From NCBI RefSeq assembly GCF_016642265.1, contig NZ_MRXX01000001.1, forward strand, positions 39,574-103,573: a stretch of DNA of 64,000 nt. Reading direction: 5' to 3'. The notes under the pieces are model-generated. The model made no database searches. It was not told where the DNA came from and was given only the letters and a program-made list of their open reading frames with translations. This DNA is from Streptococcus lactarius. GTDB lineage: Bacteria; Bacillota; Bacilli; Lactobacillales; Streptococcaceae. The translations under genes and the position numbers were made by a program. Shown piece after piece: positions 29,758-38,277 of the stretch. The first letter of the stretch is position 1; the number at the start of each line of letters is the position of its first letter.

Positions 29758-31495
29758 GTCCTCCTCTTACAATATCCGCAAATTGACCTATATGACCTGT
29801 GTTTTTATCCTTTTTACCCAAATCTTCTTCATAGGAAAATAATTTTTTAGCTCTAACTCGAGTGGCTGGCTCAGGAGTACCATCCACATCGAGTGTTCCA
29901 TGTTTTCCTTTATAAAATTCTGTAACATCAGAATTTTGACCTTTTGAAGGGCCATAGTTAAAAGATTCCGTATTGGCGATTTCCCTCAATTCATCATCAG
30001 AATATGCGCTTGGATCGGAGTTATAACGACCATTTGGAAGTTTGTGTTTGTCATAGGCATCCCATTGACTCTCAAACTCGCCAGTGTCTATATTCACAAT
30101 AAATTCCACCATACGTGCGTTGTTCAAATCTTTTCCTTTAGCTGAATTGCCCTGAGGGACTTGAACCTTCATATTATACGGACGTTTGAAGCCATCTGAT
30201 TTCTTAAAGCGATTATGGTAGTTAGAGCCGGTTGTATAATCAAATTCAATATTATTTTCTTTACCATATGCTAACAGTTTCTCGTAATCATTTGCACCTT
30301 CGTAGTGACTACGAATATAGTAAATTGCTTGGCGATCCAAATAATAGCGGAAGAAATGAACTTGTTGCCTAAGCGGATCCTTTTGGTAATTAAGATTTTT
30401 ATCACCAAACGCTTTTACCACATCCCGTCTGAAATACATGTTAAAATCCCCATGTGGTGCCAGGTTCTCTGAAATCTTATGGGTTTGACTTGTCAAATGC
30501 ATAAACTGCTTTTTGTCCGTTTCCGCACCCAATTGCTTAAGAACCAGTTCTACTTTCGCTTTGGAATCGAGTTTACTACTAGCATACATCTCCGTGTAAA
30601 TATCAGATCCAATCTCTTTGGTTTCCGCATATAAAGCATCTCTCCTTGCATTTAACTCACTGCCTGTCTTGGCATCAGCGGTTCTTTTTGAAACGCCTTT
30701 AACATACCCTTTGATTGCATCCTTATCCCAGCCATCTATTTCTTTAAGGTTCACTGATTGTTCACGTAATCCCGTAAGAAATTGGTTATATTCGAACGCT
30801 GTTACATCCTTTGGTTTCGTTGGCAAATATTCATTTTCAAACTCTTTATTCTTAATCGTTTCATTTACGAGATCAGACCAGGATAAATCCTTTGGAATAG
30901 AATACATTCCAGTATTTGGATCCCACGCTACGTTAATTTGATTGACAGCTATTTGAATAGCTTGGGCTAAAACATCAATTTCCCAGAAAATGCTTGGTGA
31001 CGTCCCATTAAATGCTCTAAGCTTATTCAATTTTTCTTGAAATTCATTTTTAGCTTTTTGAAAAGATGCTTCTATTCTTTGCAATCCTTGTAATCTTTGA
31101 AAATCTCCCGCACTGGTCGATTGACTAGCCGCAATTTCATTAATCTCTGCATGAAAGATAGCAATCATCCGATCACACTCTTCAATTTCAGACAACAACT
31201 TATCTTCCTGTAAGTCCTCATCAGCCACCTCAGAGCGATAGGATTCTGGAAGCTTTTTCACACTTTCTTGTGTCGCATCCGCTAAAGCTATCCCGGCCTC
31301 TTTTAATGGCTTGACAACACTTGTCACAAAGATTCTAAAAGAGTCGTAAGCCTGTCCTGACAAGCGTGAGGCTGAGTTTTCTATTTGCGTTAATGATGTT
31401 TCTAGTGCTTCATAGGCTTTCAGTTGCTGCTCAACCATCGTCCCTGTGCTAGTAGCCTGACTATCCAAACTACCTCGATAAACTTCGATTCCCAT
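29609..31495 (-). CDS. LXG-domain toxin of the type VII secretion system
   Basis: About 628 residues. The first 200 form a helical LXG-like domain (MGIEVYRGSLDSQA start, then coiled helices), which directs export by the type VIIb system. The C-terminal half is the likely toxin domain, with HFFRYYLDRQAIYYIRSHY, MVEFIVNIDTGEFESQWDAY and SFNYGPSKGQ; it reminds me of DUF3114, activity unknown. The ATG at 31495 follows AAAAGGAGAGTGACG and is preferred over 31513. Two small helical partners precede it and two immunity genes follow. No type VII machinery genes are in the window. Confidence 0.85.
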   Translation of the reverse strand: MGIEVYRGSLDSQATSTGTMVEQQLKAYEALETSLTQIENSASRLSGQAYDSFRIFVTSVVKPLKEAGIALADATQESVKKLPESYRSEVADEDLQEDKLLSEIEECDRMIAIFHAEINEIAASQSTSAGDFQRLQGLQRIEASFQKAKNEFQEKLNKLRAFNGTSPSIFWEIDVLAQAIQIAVNQINVAWDPNTGMYSIPKDLSWSDLVNETIKNKEFENEYLPTKPKDVTAFEYNQFLTGLREQSVNLKEIDGWDKDAIKGYVKGVSKRTADAKTGSELNARRDALYAETKEIGSDIYTEMYASSKLDSKAKVELVLKQLGAETDKKQFMHLTSQTHKISENLAPHGDFNMYFRRDVVKAFGDKNLNYQKDPLRQQVHFFRYYLDRQAIYYIRSHYEGANDYEKLLAYGKENNIEFDYTTGSNYHNRFKKSDGFKRPYNMKVQVPQGNSAKGKDLNNARMVEFIVNIDTGEFESQWDAYDKHKLPNGRYNSDPSAYSDDELREIANTESFNYGPSKGQNSDVTEFYKGKHGTLDVDGTPEPATRVRAKKLFSYEEDLGKKDKNTGHIGQFADIVRGGHEDYEAWQKVPNKDKQKVYNDYINWSGKHDFNGILDYFKSEKLYGYESN

Positions 31496-31844
31496 CGTCA
31501 CTCTCCTTTTCAAAGTTTAGTTTTTTTCGTTCGTGATAAATATCATTTAAATCATCTTCGATTTTTCTTTTTTGGATAGCTAATTCATCTATTTCTTCCA
31601 AATAACTAGTTGAAATTTTTCTTGATTCATGAAGGACTCCTTCCTGAAGTTGGTCAAAAAAATTTCTAGAGGAAGGGTAAGATTCAAATGCATTCCATAA
31701 AAAACGGTGTGCATCATAGCTATACGCTTCAAAGCGGTTCAAATCCTCTTCCAACTTTCTTGTTTCTTTTATAATAGCCCTTTCTTTTTGGAAAAGTTGG
31801 TCTTCTATTTTTCTTAATTCTGACAGTTGTTGATCGTAATCCAT
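31470..31844 (-). CDS. LXG-associated helical protein, DUF3958/Lap2-like
   Basis: A 124-residue protein that is almost all charged coiled helix (QLSELRKIEDQLFQKERAII, then LEEIDELAIQKRKIEDDLND). Such proteins (DUF3958, called Lap2) bind the LXG domain and guide the toxin to the secretion machine. The assignment rests on size, helical character and position directly ahead of the toxin, whose start it overlaps by 26 bp. Confidence 0.75.
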   Translation of the reverse strand: MDYDQQLSELRKIEDQLFQKERAIIKETRKLEEDLNRFEAYSYDAHRFLWNAFESYPSSRNFFDQLQEGVLHESRKISTSYLEEIDELAIQKRKIEDDLNDIYHERKKLNFEKESDDGNRSLSR

Positions 31845-31861
31845 CTTCCTACTCTTTCAAC

Positions 31862-32131
31862 CTATTGCATGCTCGCAGCAGTCGCTTCATCCACTTCTGT
31901 AAATCCAGTTGAAACACTTTGCAGATTAGTCCCGATGGATTCAATCGCTGCTGCAATTTCTTCTGCTTTGGTTTTAGCCGTATCAATGGCTTGGTGGGCA
32001 GCATCATTACCGGAAAGTTTGGTTTGTTCATCCTTTGTAGCTGGTGTAACTGATGTAAGTGCATCGCCACTACGTTTTAAGGAGGCAGCTAACTCTTGGG
32101 CTGTCTCAGCATTGCTTTTAATTTCATTCAT
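31862..32131 (-). CDS. small type VII partner, TIGR04197/Lap1-like
   Basis: An 89-residue helical protein (MNEIKSNAETAQELAASLKR, then SIGTNLQSVSTGFTEVDEAT). It resembles the SACOL2603/TIGR04197 family of WXG100-sized partners that pair with LXG toxins (Lap1). The ATG at 32131 has GGGAG eight bases ahead. Upstream in-frame starts lack such a site. It is the first gene of the cassette. Confidence 0.75.
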   Translation of the reverse strand: MNEIKSNAETAQELAASLKRSGDALTSVTPATKDEQTKLSGNDAAHQAIDTAKTKAEEIAAAIESIGTNLQSVSTGFTEVDEATAASMQ

Positions 32132-32226
32132 TCCAATTTCTCCCATACTAAATCTATTCATCCATTCTACCAAAATATTGAACATCTGTAAAACCGCTTC
32201 CATAGCTCCTAATTAGTGATAAACGC

Positions 32227-32256
32227 TTGCTGGATGGGCCTTTCTTATGTTAAAAT
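32227..32256 (+). promoter_or_regulatory. pde2 promoter
   Basis: TTGCTG at 32227-32232 and an extended -10 TGTTAAAAT ending at 32256, with 18 bp between the hexamers. It lies in the gap between the divergent toxin cassette and the phosphodiesterase gene. Confidence 0.65.
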
Positions 32257-32279
32257 TGACTAAGAAAACGAGGTAATGT

Positions 32280-33224
32280 ATGAACGTAATGAATGACATT
32301 CTTGAAAAGATTCAAGCTTATGACACGGTTATTATTCACCGTCACCAGAATCCGGATCCGGATGCGATTGGGAGTCAGGTGGGCTTGCGGGACCTCCTGC
32401 GTGCGCACTTCCCTCAAAAGCGGGTTTTGGCTACTGGCTATGATGAACCTACCTTGACTTGGCTTGCTGAGATGGATGACGTCAAGGATGAGGATTATGA
32501 GGGGGCTTTGGTGATTGTCTGTGACACGGCCAATACTCCCCGCATCGATGACAAGCGCTATACGTCTGGTGATTTCCTAATCAAGATCGACCACCATCCA
32601 AATGACGATGCTTATGGCGATCTGCTCTGGGTTGATACCGATTCTAGCTCTACTAGTGAACTGATTGCTCTTTTTGCTAAGGAATTGGATCTCGAACTTC
32701 CAGTTAGTGCTGCGCGTCTCCTCTATGCTGGGATTGTCGGCGATACAGGTCGCTTCCTTTATCCTGCTACTTCGACTCGAACCTTTGAGCTTGCTGCCTT
32801 CCTTCGAAGCATTCCCTTTGATTTTACATCACTTGCTCGTCAGATGGATACGATCAATCTCAAGACGGCTAAGCTTCAAGGCTACGTCTATGACCATCTC
32901 GAGATCGATGAACATGGCGCTGCGCGTGTGACCCTGACACAAGAGCTCTTGAAGAAATTCGATCTACGTGATTCCGAGACTGCTGCGATTGTCGGAGCTC
33001 CTGGACGCATTGATACCGTGTCTGTTTGGGCTATCTTTGTTGAGCAAGCCGACGGTCACTTCCGTGTCCGGATGCGTAGCAAACGCAAAGTGATTAACGA
33101 AATTGCCAAACGCCATAACGGTGGTGGCCATCCACTAGCGAGCGGTGCCAACTCCTACTCCCTAGAAGAAAATGACCAAATCTACCAAGAGCTACAAGAA
33201 GCGGCTCGCACAAATGAAGGCTGA
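32280..33224 (+). CDS. pde2: DHH/DHHA1 phosphoesterase, Pde2/NrnA type
   Basis: The protein probably degrades pApA, made from c-di-AMP, and short RNA to nucleotides. Its 314 residues have the DHH motifs: IIHRHQNPDPDAIGSQ near 18-33, IVCDTANTPR near 78-87, KIDHHPNDD near 104-112, and the DHHA1 end with GGGHPLASGA near 283-292. The start follows GAGGTAATGT. It lies next to the toxin cassette, which has split it from flavodoxin. Confidence 0.92.
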   Translation: MNVMNDILEKIQAYDTVIIHRHQNPDPDAIGSQVGLRDLLRAHFPQKRVLATGYDEPTLTWLAEMDDVKDEDYEGALVIVCDTANTPRIDDKRYTSGDFLIKIDHHPNDDAYGDLLWVDTDSSSTSELIALFAKELDLELPVSAARLLYAGIVGDTGRFLYPATSTRTFELAAFLRSIPFDFTSLARQMDTINLKTAKLQGYVYDHLEIDEHGAARVTLTQELLKKFDLRDSETAAIVGAPGRIDTVSVWAIFVEQADGHFRVRMRSKRKVINEIAKRHNGGGHPLASGANSYSLEENDQIYQELQEAARTNEG

Positions 33225-33247
33225 GAACGGTTTCTCAGCCTTTTTAT
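33221..33247 (+). terminator. terminator after pde2
   Basis: GGCTGAGAAC and GTTTCTCAGCC form a stem with little loop, followed by TTTTTAT. Confidence 0.85.
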
Positions 33248-33318
33248 CTCGGTCATGGGGTTTTCATTTGTGATCTCTTGTGGTAAAATAAACCTAACAA
33301 ATTTTAAGGAGACTGATT

Positions 33319-33903
33319 ATGGAAAAAAATCGTTTGTTTATCATTATCTCTGCTGCGGTAGGGATTCTTGGTTCTTTCTTACCATGGGTAAGTGTCAACG
33401 CTGGTGCCTTTGGTTCGTACAGTGTGAATGGTCTTCACGGAGATGGATGGTTCATCCTTATCTGTGGTGTCGTTGCGATTGTCCTTGCTTGCTTAAATGA
33501 TGTGAAATCTTCATTACCAAAAGGTTTAGCAATTGGTGTTATCGTCTCAGGCGCTATCGCAACTGTCGTTGGATTGATCGACGTATTTAATGTGAACAAG
33601 TACGTTGTTGACTTCAACGGCTATGGCGTTTCAATCGGATTTGGTTTGATCCTTACTTTGATCGCCTCTGTCGCTATCATTGTCGCTGGTCTCTTGGCTA
33701 TGTCTGGTGGTAAAATCACTAAAGGAACATTCGAGGAGCTTGCTGAATCAGGTAAAGGATTTGCCCAATCAGTTGGTCGCGTGACCACTTCTACTGTAAA
33801 AACTGCTGTGAACGAAATCAAAAAAGAAACACACGAACATACAGAAGGACAAGCTGATCAACCAGTTGAAGCACCAAAAGATCCAAACCAATCTGAACAA
33901 TAA
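33319..33903 (+). CDS. small membrane protein of unknown function
   Basis: A 194-residue protein with about four hydrophobic segments (LFIIISAAVGILGSFLPWV, GWFILICGVVAIVLACL, GLAIGVIVSGAIATVVGLI, GLILTLIASVAIIVAGLL) and a hydrophilic, mostly charged tail from about residue 140 (ETHEHTEGQADQPVEAP). The FLPWVSV start is seen in other small streptococcal membrane proteins of unknown role. The ribosome site AAGGAGACT precedes the ATG. Function unknown. Confidence 0.8.
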   Translation: MEKNRLFIIISAAVGILGSFLPWVSVNAGAFGSYSVNGLHGDGWFILICGVVAIVLACLNDVKSSLPKGLAIGVIVSGAIATVVGLIDVFNVNKYVVDFNGYGVSIGFGLILTLIASVAIIVAGLLAMSGGKITKGTFEELAESGKGFAQSVGRVTTSTVKTAVNEIKKETHEHTEGQADQPVEAPKDPNQSEQ

Positions 33904-34063
33904 CCAAAAATTGATCGCTCCGGCCTAACAGAGTGATCTTTTTTATGAATAAATTTGATAAAATCAGGGAAAAGACTTGTCAAGATCCTTGAAATTTGGT
34001 ACACTAGCTAAGTAACAATCTATGGCTCGGAAAGAGACCATGGCAGAAAGGAAATATTGCAAA

Positions 34064-34306
34064 ATGAAAAAAGATATCCATCCAGAATATCGCCCTGTTG
34101 TCTTCATGGACACTACTACTGGTTACAAGTTCCTCAGTGGTTCAACTAAGTACTCTAACGAGACTGTTGAATTCGAAGGTGAAACTTACCCATTGATCCG
34201 TGTTGAAATTTCATCAGACTCACACCCATTCTACACTGGACGTCAAAAGTTCACTCAAGCAGATGGACGTGTGGATCGTTTCAACAAAAAATACGGTCTC
34301 AAATAA
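34064..34306 (+). CDS. rpmE2: 50S ribosomal protein L31 type B
   Basis: The 80-residue protein starts [20 protein letters not shown] and ends with the [10 protein letters not shown] pattern, matching the zinc-free B form of L31: the CxxC pair of the zinc form is absent. The ATG at 34064 follows AGAAAGGA. A longer frame opening at 34022 is not needed. A terminator follows. Confidence 0.97.
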   Translation: MKKDIHPEYRPVVFMDTTTGYKFLSGSTKYSNETVEFEGETYPLIRVEISSDSHPFYTGRQKFTQADGRVDRFNKKYGLK

Positions 34307-34317
34307 GAAACCAACAA

Positions 34318-34350
34318 AAACCACTACCCTCTTGGGAGTGGTTTTTTTGA
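34318..34350 (+). terminator. terminator after rpmE2
   Basis: AACCACTACCCTCTTGGGAGTGG followed by TTTTTTT; the stem is CCACTCCC-like with a short loop. Confidence 0.85.
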
Positions 34351-34395
34351 TTTTAAACCGCTTATTTAGCTTATATGAGAAGTCGAATTCTGTTT

Positions 34396-35145
34396 CTATG
34401 ATTTTCGTTTAGCCACTAGCCAAGAGGCTAGCAGGATTTCAATAATAACTAGAAGGATGATCTGAGGAAGAGAACTCTGAACCAGCATAGGAACAGCTAA
34501 ACTATCGATTAGCATATGAGCGAGGATACAAGGAACAGCACCTTTCGAGTACTCCTTGAGCGCTCCAAATAGGAAGGTATTCCCTAAAATCATCAGGTAA
34601 AAGATGAGATAGTTAGACGAACCTGCTGTAATCCAAGGGAGTTGATAGATAGGTATATGCCAGAGGAACCAGACAAGGGAAAGAACCATCATTTTAGATA
34701 TAAAGTGCTTGCTAAAGGAAAGATGATCTTGTAAAAACCAACGCCAACCGACTTCTTCCAGACCTCCATATAAAAAGGTCCAGGGGAAATAGAGGAAGAA
34801 GGCCAAGAGGGAGTTTCCAGTAAAGCGAACATTCATGAGCAGGATGGAAATCCCATAATAAATGATGGGGATGAAGAAAGCTAGCATCCAGGACAGGTTA
34901 CTTTCTTTTTGAAGAAAGACCTTTTTGAAAAATTCTCCCAGGGATTTAGTTTCACCTAAGACGATGGAAAAGCAAAGAGCCGTTATCATGGGAATCAAGT
35001 TCATAAGGATAAACAGGAGTGAAGCCCCCATACTACTCCTATCTGGGAAACACCATAGGATAACTTGCCCTACTATAAATGTAGCAAGAAGGGCAGTCAG
35101 TGCATACCAGATAGCGACTGATTGTTTTGAAATAAATTTGCTCAT
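34396..35145 (-). CDS. CPBP-family intramembrane metalloprotease
   Basis: A 249-residue membrane protein with six to eight helices. The protease motifs are EEVGWRWFLQ near residues 131-140, WFLWHIP near 166-172, and a late AHMLIDSLA. These match the CPBP (Abi/CAAX-protease-like) family, whose bacterial members process or protect against peptides. The gene overlaps the related upstream gene by one base, and the two form a pair, followed by a membrane protein and a lipoprotein upstream in the same operon. Confidence 0.88.
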   Translation of the reverse strand: MSKFISKQSVAIWYALTALLATFIVGQVILWCFPDRSSMGASLLFILMNLIPMITALCFSIVLGETKSLGEFFKKVFLQKESNLSWMLAFFIPIIYYGISILLMNVRFTGNSLLAFFLYFPWTFLYGGLEEVGWRWFLQDHLSFSKHFISKMMVLSLVWFLWHIPIYQLPWITAGSSNYLIFYLMILGNTFLFGALKEYSKGAVPCILAHMLIDSLAVPMLVQSSLPQIILLVIIEILLASWLVAKRKS

Positions 35146-35918
35146 TATTTCTCCTTTAGAGTTACATACTTCTTTCTTGCAATCATCATTGCTAAACTAA
35201 TAATAAGAATTTTACTGACTAGAGATAGCCATACCTCTTCATTCACTAGAATCTGAGACAGGGAATTAATACAGGCATGAGTCATGACACAGATCCATAA
35301 ATTTTGCGTTTTATGATACAAGGCTGATAAGATAAAGCAGTTGATGAATAGCCCTACTAGAAACGGAAGCAACTGAATGACAGCTAAAGAACCATCAATG
35401 TAAAAGTAAAACAGATGCCAGATAGACCAGGCTAAAAAAGTGATCACAGTAGCTGAAAGATAAGGTATTCTTTCCTCCAAAGTTGGTTGAAAGAAATAAC
35501 GCCATCCAATTTCTTCAATTCCACCAAAAAGAAGAGCCTTGAAAAAGAGCACCACTGGCAAGACCAACGATTGAGTGGTAATCTTACCACCTAAGATAAA
35601 TGGGAAAAAATCGAGCAGCAAGAAAACAAGCACCAAACAATAATTTACTAAACTATCTTTGACTTGAAAAAAATCTTTTAGAACTTGTTTAAAACTAGAA
35701 AGATGGTAACTAATGATTGCAATACTGCCCCACAAAGCTGATGACAAACCACCTACAATAACAGCGATAATCCCCATTGGTGATGTAAAATCAACCTTGA
35801 CTCCTCCTGCTCTTAAAAACCAAACCAGAAGGCTGACACCTAATACTTGACCAAAGGTCCCTAACAAATACATAGATAGGGCTTGTTTTCTACTCATTCG
35901 TGATTCCTTTTCTTTCAA
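35145..35918 (-). CDS. CPBP-family intramembrane metalloprotease
   Basis: A 257-residue membrane protein, a paralogue of the gene that follows it. It has EEIGWRYFFQ near residues 136-145, FLAWSIWHLFYF near 160-172 and THACINSLSQ near 221-230. It starts one base after the upstream small membrane protein and overlaps its neighbour, so translation is coupled. Two CPBP genes in tandem suggest duplication. The substrate is unknown. Confidence 0.88.
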   Translation of the reverse strand: MKEKESRMSRKQALSMYLLGTFGQVLGVSLLVWFLRAGGVKVDFTSPMGIIAVIVGGLSSALWGSIAIISYHLSSFKQVLKDFFQVKDSLVNYCLVLVFLLLDFFPFILGGKITTQSLVLPVVLFFKALLFGGIEEIGWRYFFQPTLEERIPYLSATVITFLAWSIWHLFYFYIDGSLAVIQLLPFLVGLFINCFILSALYHKTQNLWICVMTHACINSLSQILVNEEVWLSLVSKILIISLAMMIARKKYVTLKEK

Positions 35919-36335
35919 TTAATTTCCAGTGCTATGTACCTTAAACCCATACCTGCCTGCATTTTGCTTGAGTTTTTCAACCAACAGTTCATTCTGTTTA
36001 CTTTTACCAAAAAAGAAGGGAATGGTCTTTCCATTTCTGAGTTCAATATAGAAAGCATAGCGACTCCCACCACCAGCACGACCACGAAAAATTGCATACG
36101 TGAATTGCTTGATTTCTTTTAGTGGGATACTGCGACGGCTGAAACACAGAGACACATGAATATAGAAGAAGCCATAGCTAATATGAAAGGGGGCAAAGAA
36201 GGGACCGCCACTAGATCTCACGATTGCGCTTCTTCTCAAGAAAAGGAGAACACTGAAAAAGAGCAAGAAAACTAGCACATATAGAATCGGAGCACTCTCC
36301 ATCATCTTTCTAAATTCTAACACGCTGTTCTTCAT
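35919..36335 (-). CDS. small membrane protein of unknown function
   Basis: A 138-residue protein with one strong hydrophobic segment near the start (YVLVFLLFFSVLLFL), then a soluble part rich in basic and aromatic residues (SRRSIPLKEIKQFTYAI, YAFYIELRNGKTIPFFFGKS). The fold could be a small PH-like beta domain, which is only inferred. It sits between the lipoprotein gene (3 bp gap) and the CPBP pair, in one operon. Confidence 0.7.
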   Translation of the reverse strand: MKNSVLEFRKMMESAPILYVLVFLLFFSVLLFLRRSAIVRSSGGPFFAPFHISYGFFYIHVSLCFSRRSIPLKEIKQFTYAIFRGRAGGGSRYAFYIELRNGKTIPFFFGKSKQNELLVEKLKQNAGRYGFKVHSTGN

Positions 36336-36338
36336 CCT

Positions 36339-37226
36339 CTATTTCATCTCAACCCATTTTTCATTGTCCATGATAAAGGGCTTAGCTAGACCTTCGCCTG
36401 TGTAGTCTTGATACTTGGTCTCCAAGTATTTGTAGACATCTTCCTTGGTCGCAAATTTGATGGCTTGATAGGGCTCTTCAAAGGTCAGCTTTTCAACAAA
36501 GAGATAACCGTCCTTGGCAGGAACCAAGACACCAACGTGCCCGACAAAAAGGGTATTTCCGTCTAGGTTATCATGAACGATGACAGAAAGCATGCGAGCA
36601 TTTTCATTGAATTTGAAATGAGAAAAATATTCCTCCATCTTCTTGGCATGGACCTTGACATCCGTTGTCGCCTCTGTCGGAACCCGTGAATACAGTATGT
36701 TAAAGGCTTCCTTGTCTGCTTCGTCGAAGACTTTGCCTTTGTCAATGGCATCATTGTCCACGAATAAGAGTTCACTATCCGCTTTCATCTTAGGAATCTC
36801 GATGCGATTTTTCAGCAAGGTATAACTATTGATCCGGCAGTTGGTCCCGACGAAATCGCCCTTCTGCTTGGTCCACAAGTCACTGATCTTCTCAACATTG
36901 TAGTCTGTTTTCTTGAAGGTGGTGAAGTTACCCGTCAAGCCGGTCGAGCCAACAATGCTATCATAGTCCGTTACTAGACCTAGAAATTTATCTACACTTT
37001 CCTGATCCAAATAAGCAGACAAAAGAGTCCGCACTTCTTCGACACTTGCCTTGCTGTTGAGGTTGCTGTAGGTGCCCTTGTAGCGCTCCTTGTCTGTACT
37101 AGATTTCTGCACCGTTGAGGGTTCCTGCTTTCCCTTGGATTGCTTTTGGTTGCTCCCACAAGCCGCTAAAGCAAAGAGTGCAAAAGCACAACTAGTAAGG
37201 AGCATGATTTTTTTAGATGGTTTCAT
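36339..37226 (-). CDS. DUF4300-family lipoprotein
   Basis: The 295-residue protein has a lipoprotein signal with lipobox LAAC near residue 22, so it is exported and anchored. Its body carries the landmarks of the DUF4300 family: YSNLNSKASVEEVRTLL, GTNCRINSYTLLKN, VHAKKMEEYFSHF, FVGHVGVLVPA, VEKLTFEEPYQAIKFATK and AKPFIMDN. Function unknown. It is the first gene of a four-gene operon with the small membrane protein and two CPBP proteases, and TTCCTTCTAATG lies ahead of it. Confidence 0.88.
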   Translation of the reverse strand: MKPSKKIMLLTSCAFALFALAACGSNQKQSKGKQEPSTVQKSSTDKERYKGTYSNLNSKASVEEVRTLLSAYLDQESVDKFLGLVTDYDSIVGSTGLTGNFTTFKKTDYNVEKISDLWTKQKGDFVGTNCRINSYTLLKNRIEIPKMKADSELLFVDNDAIDKGKVFDEADKEAFNILYSRVPTEATTDVKVHAKKMEEYFSHFKFNENARMLSVIVHDNLDGNTLFVGHVGVLVPAKDGYLFVEKLTFEEPYQAIKFATKEDVYKYLETKYQDYTGEGLAKPFIMDNEKWVEMK

Positions 37227-37435
37227 AAAATGGTTCCTTCTAATGATTTGTTGTAAGAATCATTTATTTTAAAGTTTCTTAAGTTCATTATAACAAAAAA
37301 CAGATTGAAACAAAAAGAAAAAACTCTCTACTATAACACTGAATTTAAAACTATAGTTGAGGATCTACTGTTAAAATAGCTATTTTCTTACATACTATTA
37401 ATTATTTGATATAATACTCCAAAGGAGGTAGGCAA

Positions 37436-37648
37436 ATGGTAAGAGAAACTGTAAAAGACGGAAATTCAACCACAAAAGAACTGGCGAATGCATTTAATAT
37501 GGTAAGGAATGTTAAAAGCAAAGTAAAATTGATCCAAAATAGTGAAGTTATCAATACTCCCAAAGAAGACAACAATCTTGACTCCGATTTATCTAATGAT
37601 ATTTTTGATGAATATGATGATATTTTCAAGGCTTTGGTGGAAAAATGA
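37436..37648 (+). CDS. small acidic protein, possible orphan antitoxin
   Basis: A 70-residue protein with a very strong ribosome site (CCAAAGGAGGTAGGCAA then ATG). It has a basic first half (KELANAFNMVRNVKSKVKL) and a very acidic end (NNLDSDLSNDIFDEYDD), a layout often seen in antitoxins that bind DNA and a partner. Its stop overlaps an ATGA, beginning a second frame that ends after eight codons. I do not recognise the family. An antitoxin that has lost its toxin is a guess. Confidence 0.6.
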   Translation: MVRETVKDGNSTTKELANAFNMVRNVKSKVKLIQNSEVINTPKEDNNLDSDLSNDIFDEYDDIFKALVEK

Positions 37649-37671
37649 CAGTTTACCTAATAGAAAAGTAG
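37645..37671 (+). pseudogene. truncated coupled reading frame (8 codons)
   Basis: The ATGA overlap opens a frame reading MTVYLIEK and then TAG. Coupled ATGA overlaps usually join two real genes, so this may be the stub of a lost partner gene. Confidence 0.3.
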
Positions 37672-37749
37672 ATTGATAAAAAAAGCATGTTTTTGCCAAT
37701 TTCTAATAAACGCGCAGCGTTTTTCGTTTTAATACAGCATAAAAAATAA

Positions 37750-37806
37750 GAAAAAAGACAATATTAGATTTCTGGAATACAGAGCACTGATATTGTCTTT
37801 TTTTTA
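37750..37806. terminator. terminator ahead of the convergent small gene
   Basis: AAAAAAGACAATATT and GATATTGTCTTTTTTTT form a long stem with a loop of about 25 bases. It separates the small acidic gene from the convergent gene at 37856. Confidence 0.7.
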
Positions 37807-37855
37807 TAGAATGTTGATTTGTAAATATAAAATAAACACGTTCCCTTTAAAAGTC

Positions 37856-38167
37856 TTATTTAATCTTGTGTTTGTTCATCTTTTCTTCAAAGATGGCTGT
37901 CATAATCTTGCGGAGCTCTTCCCCTTCTTTTTCAGGAAGGTCTCCTTGACGTTTTGCCACGGCATAGAGTTCAGGGTATTGCTTGGCTACACGCTCAACT
38001 GTCTTGGTCGTCGCATGCCCTCTGACAAAGAATGGAATACGCTTGATCCATTCTTGCGGGACTAAAGCGAGCAACTTCTTCGCTGCTTCTTTATCAGAAA
38101 TCTCAGCTGTACTCAATCCTTGCTTGATTTGTTCTTGTTCTTTTTCTGTAAAATCTTTTAATTCCAT
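37856..38167 (-). CDS. small conserved protein of unknown function
   Basis: A 103-residue helical, charged protein (MELKDFTEKEQEQIKQGLST, then KKLLALVPQEWIKRIPFFVR). It has no signal peptide or membrane segment. It stands alone. I do not recognise the family, though small proteins of this kind are common in streptococci. Confidence 0.7.
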   Translation of the reverse strand: MELKDFTEKEQEQIKQGLSTAEISDKEAAKKLLALVPQEWIKRIPFFVRGHATTKTVERVAKQYPELYAVAKRQGDLPEKEGEELRKIMTAIFEEKMNKHKIK

Positions 38168-38277
38168 GGTAAATTCCTTATTTGCTTATCTAAGTATACA
38201 TTATACACCTATGTAGGGGAAAGTACAATTAAAGGATTTCGGAAAATAGCACACAAATGCGTCCATTAGACATTGAT

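Noticed and set aside
28247..32226. A full type VII secretion locus around the LXG toxin.
   Set aside because: No essA, essB, essC, esaA or WXG100 core genes can be seen; only the toxin cassette is present.
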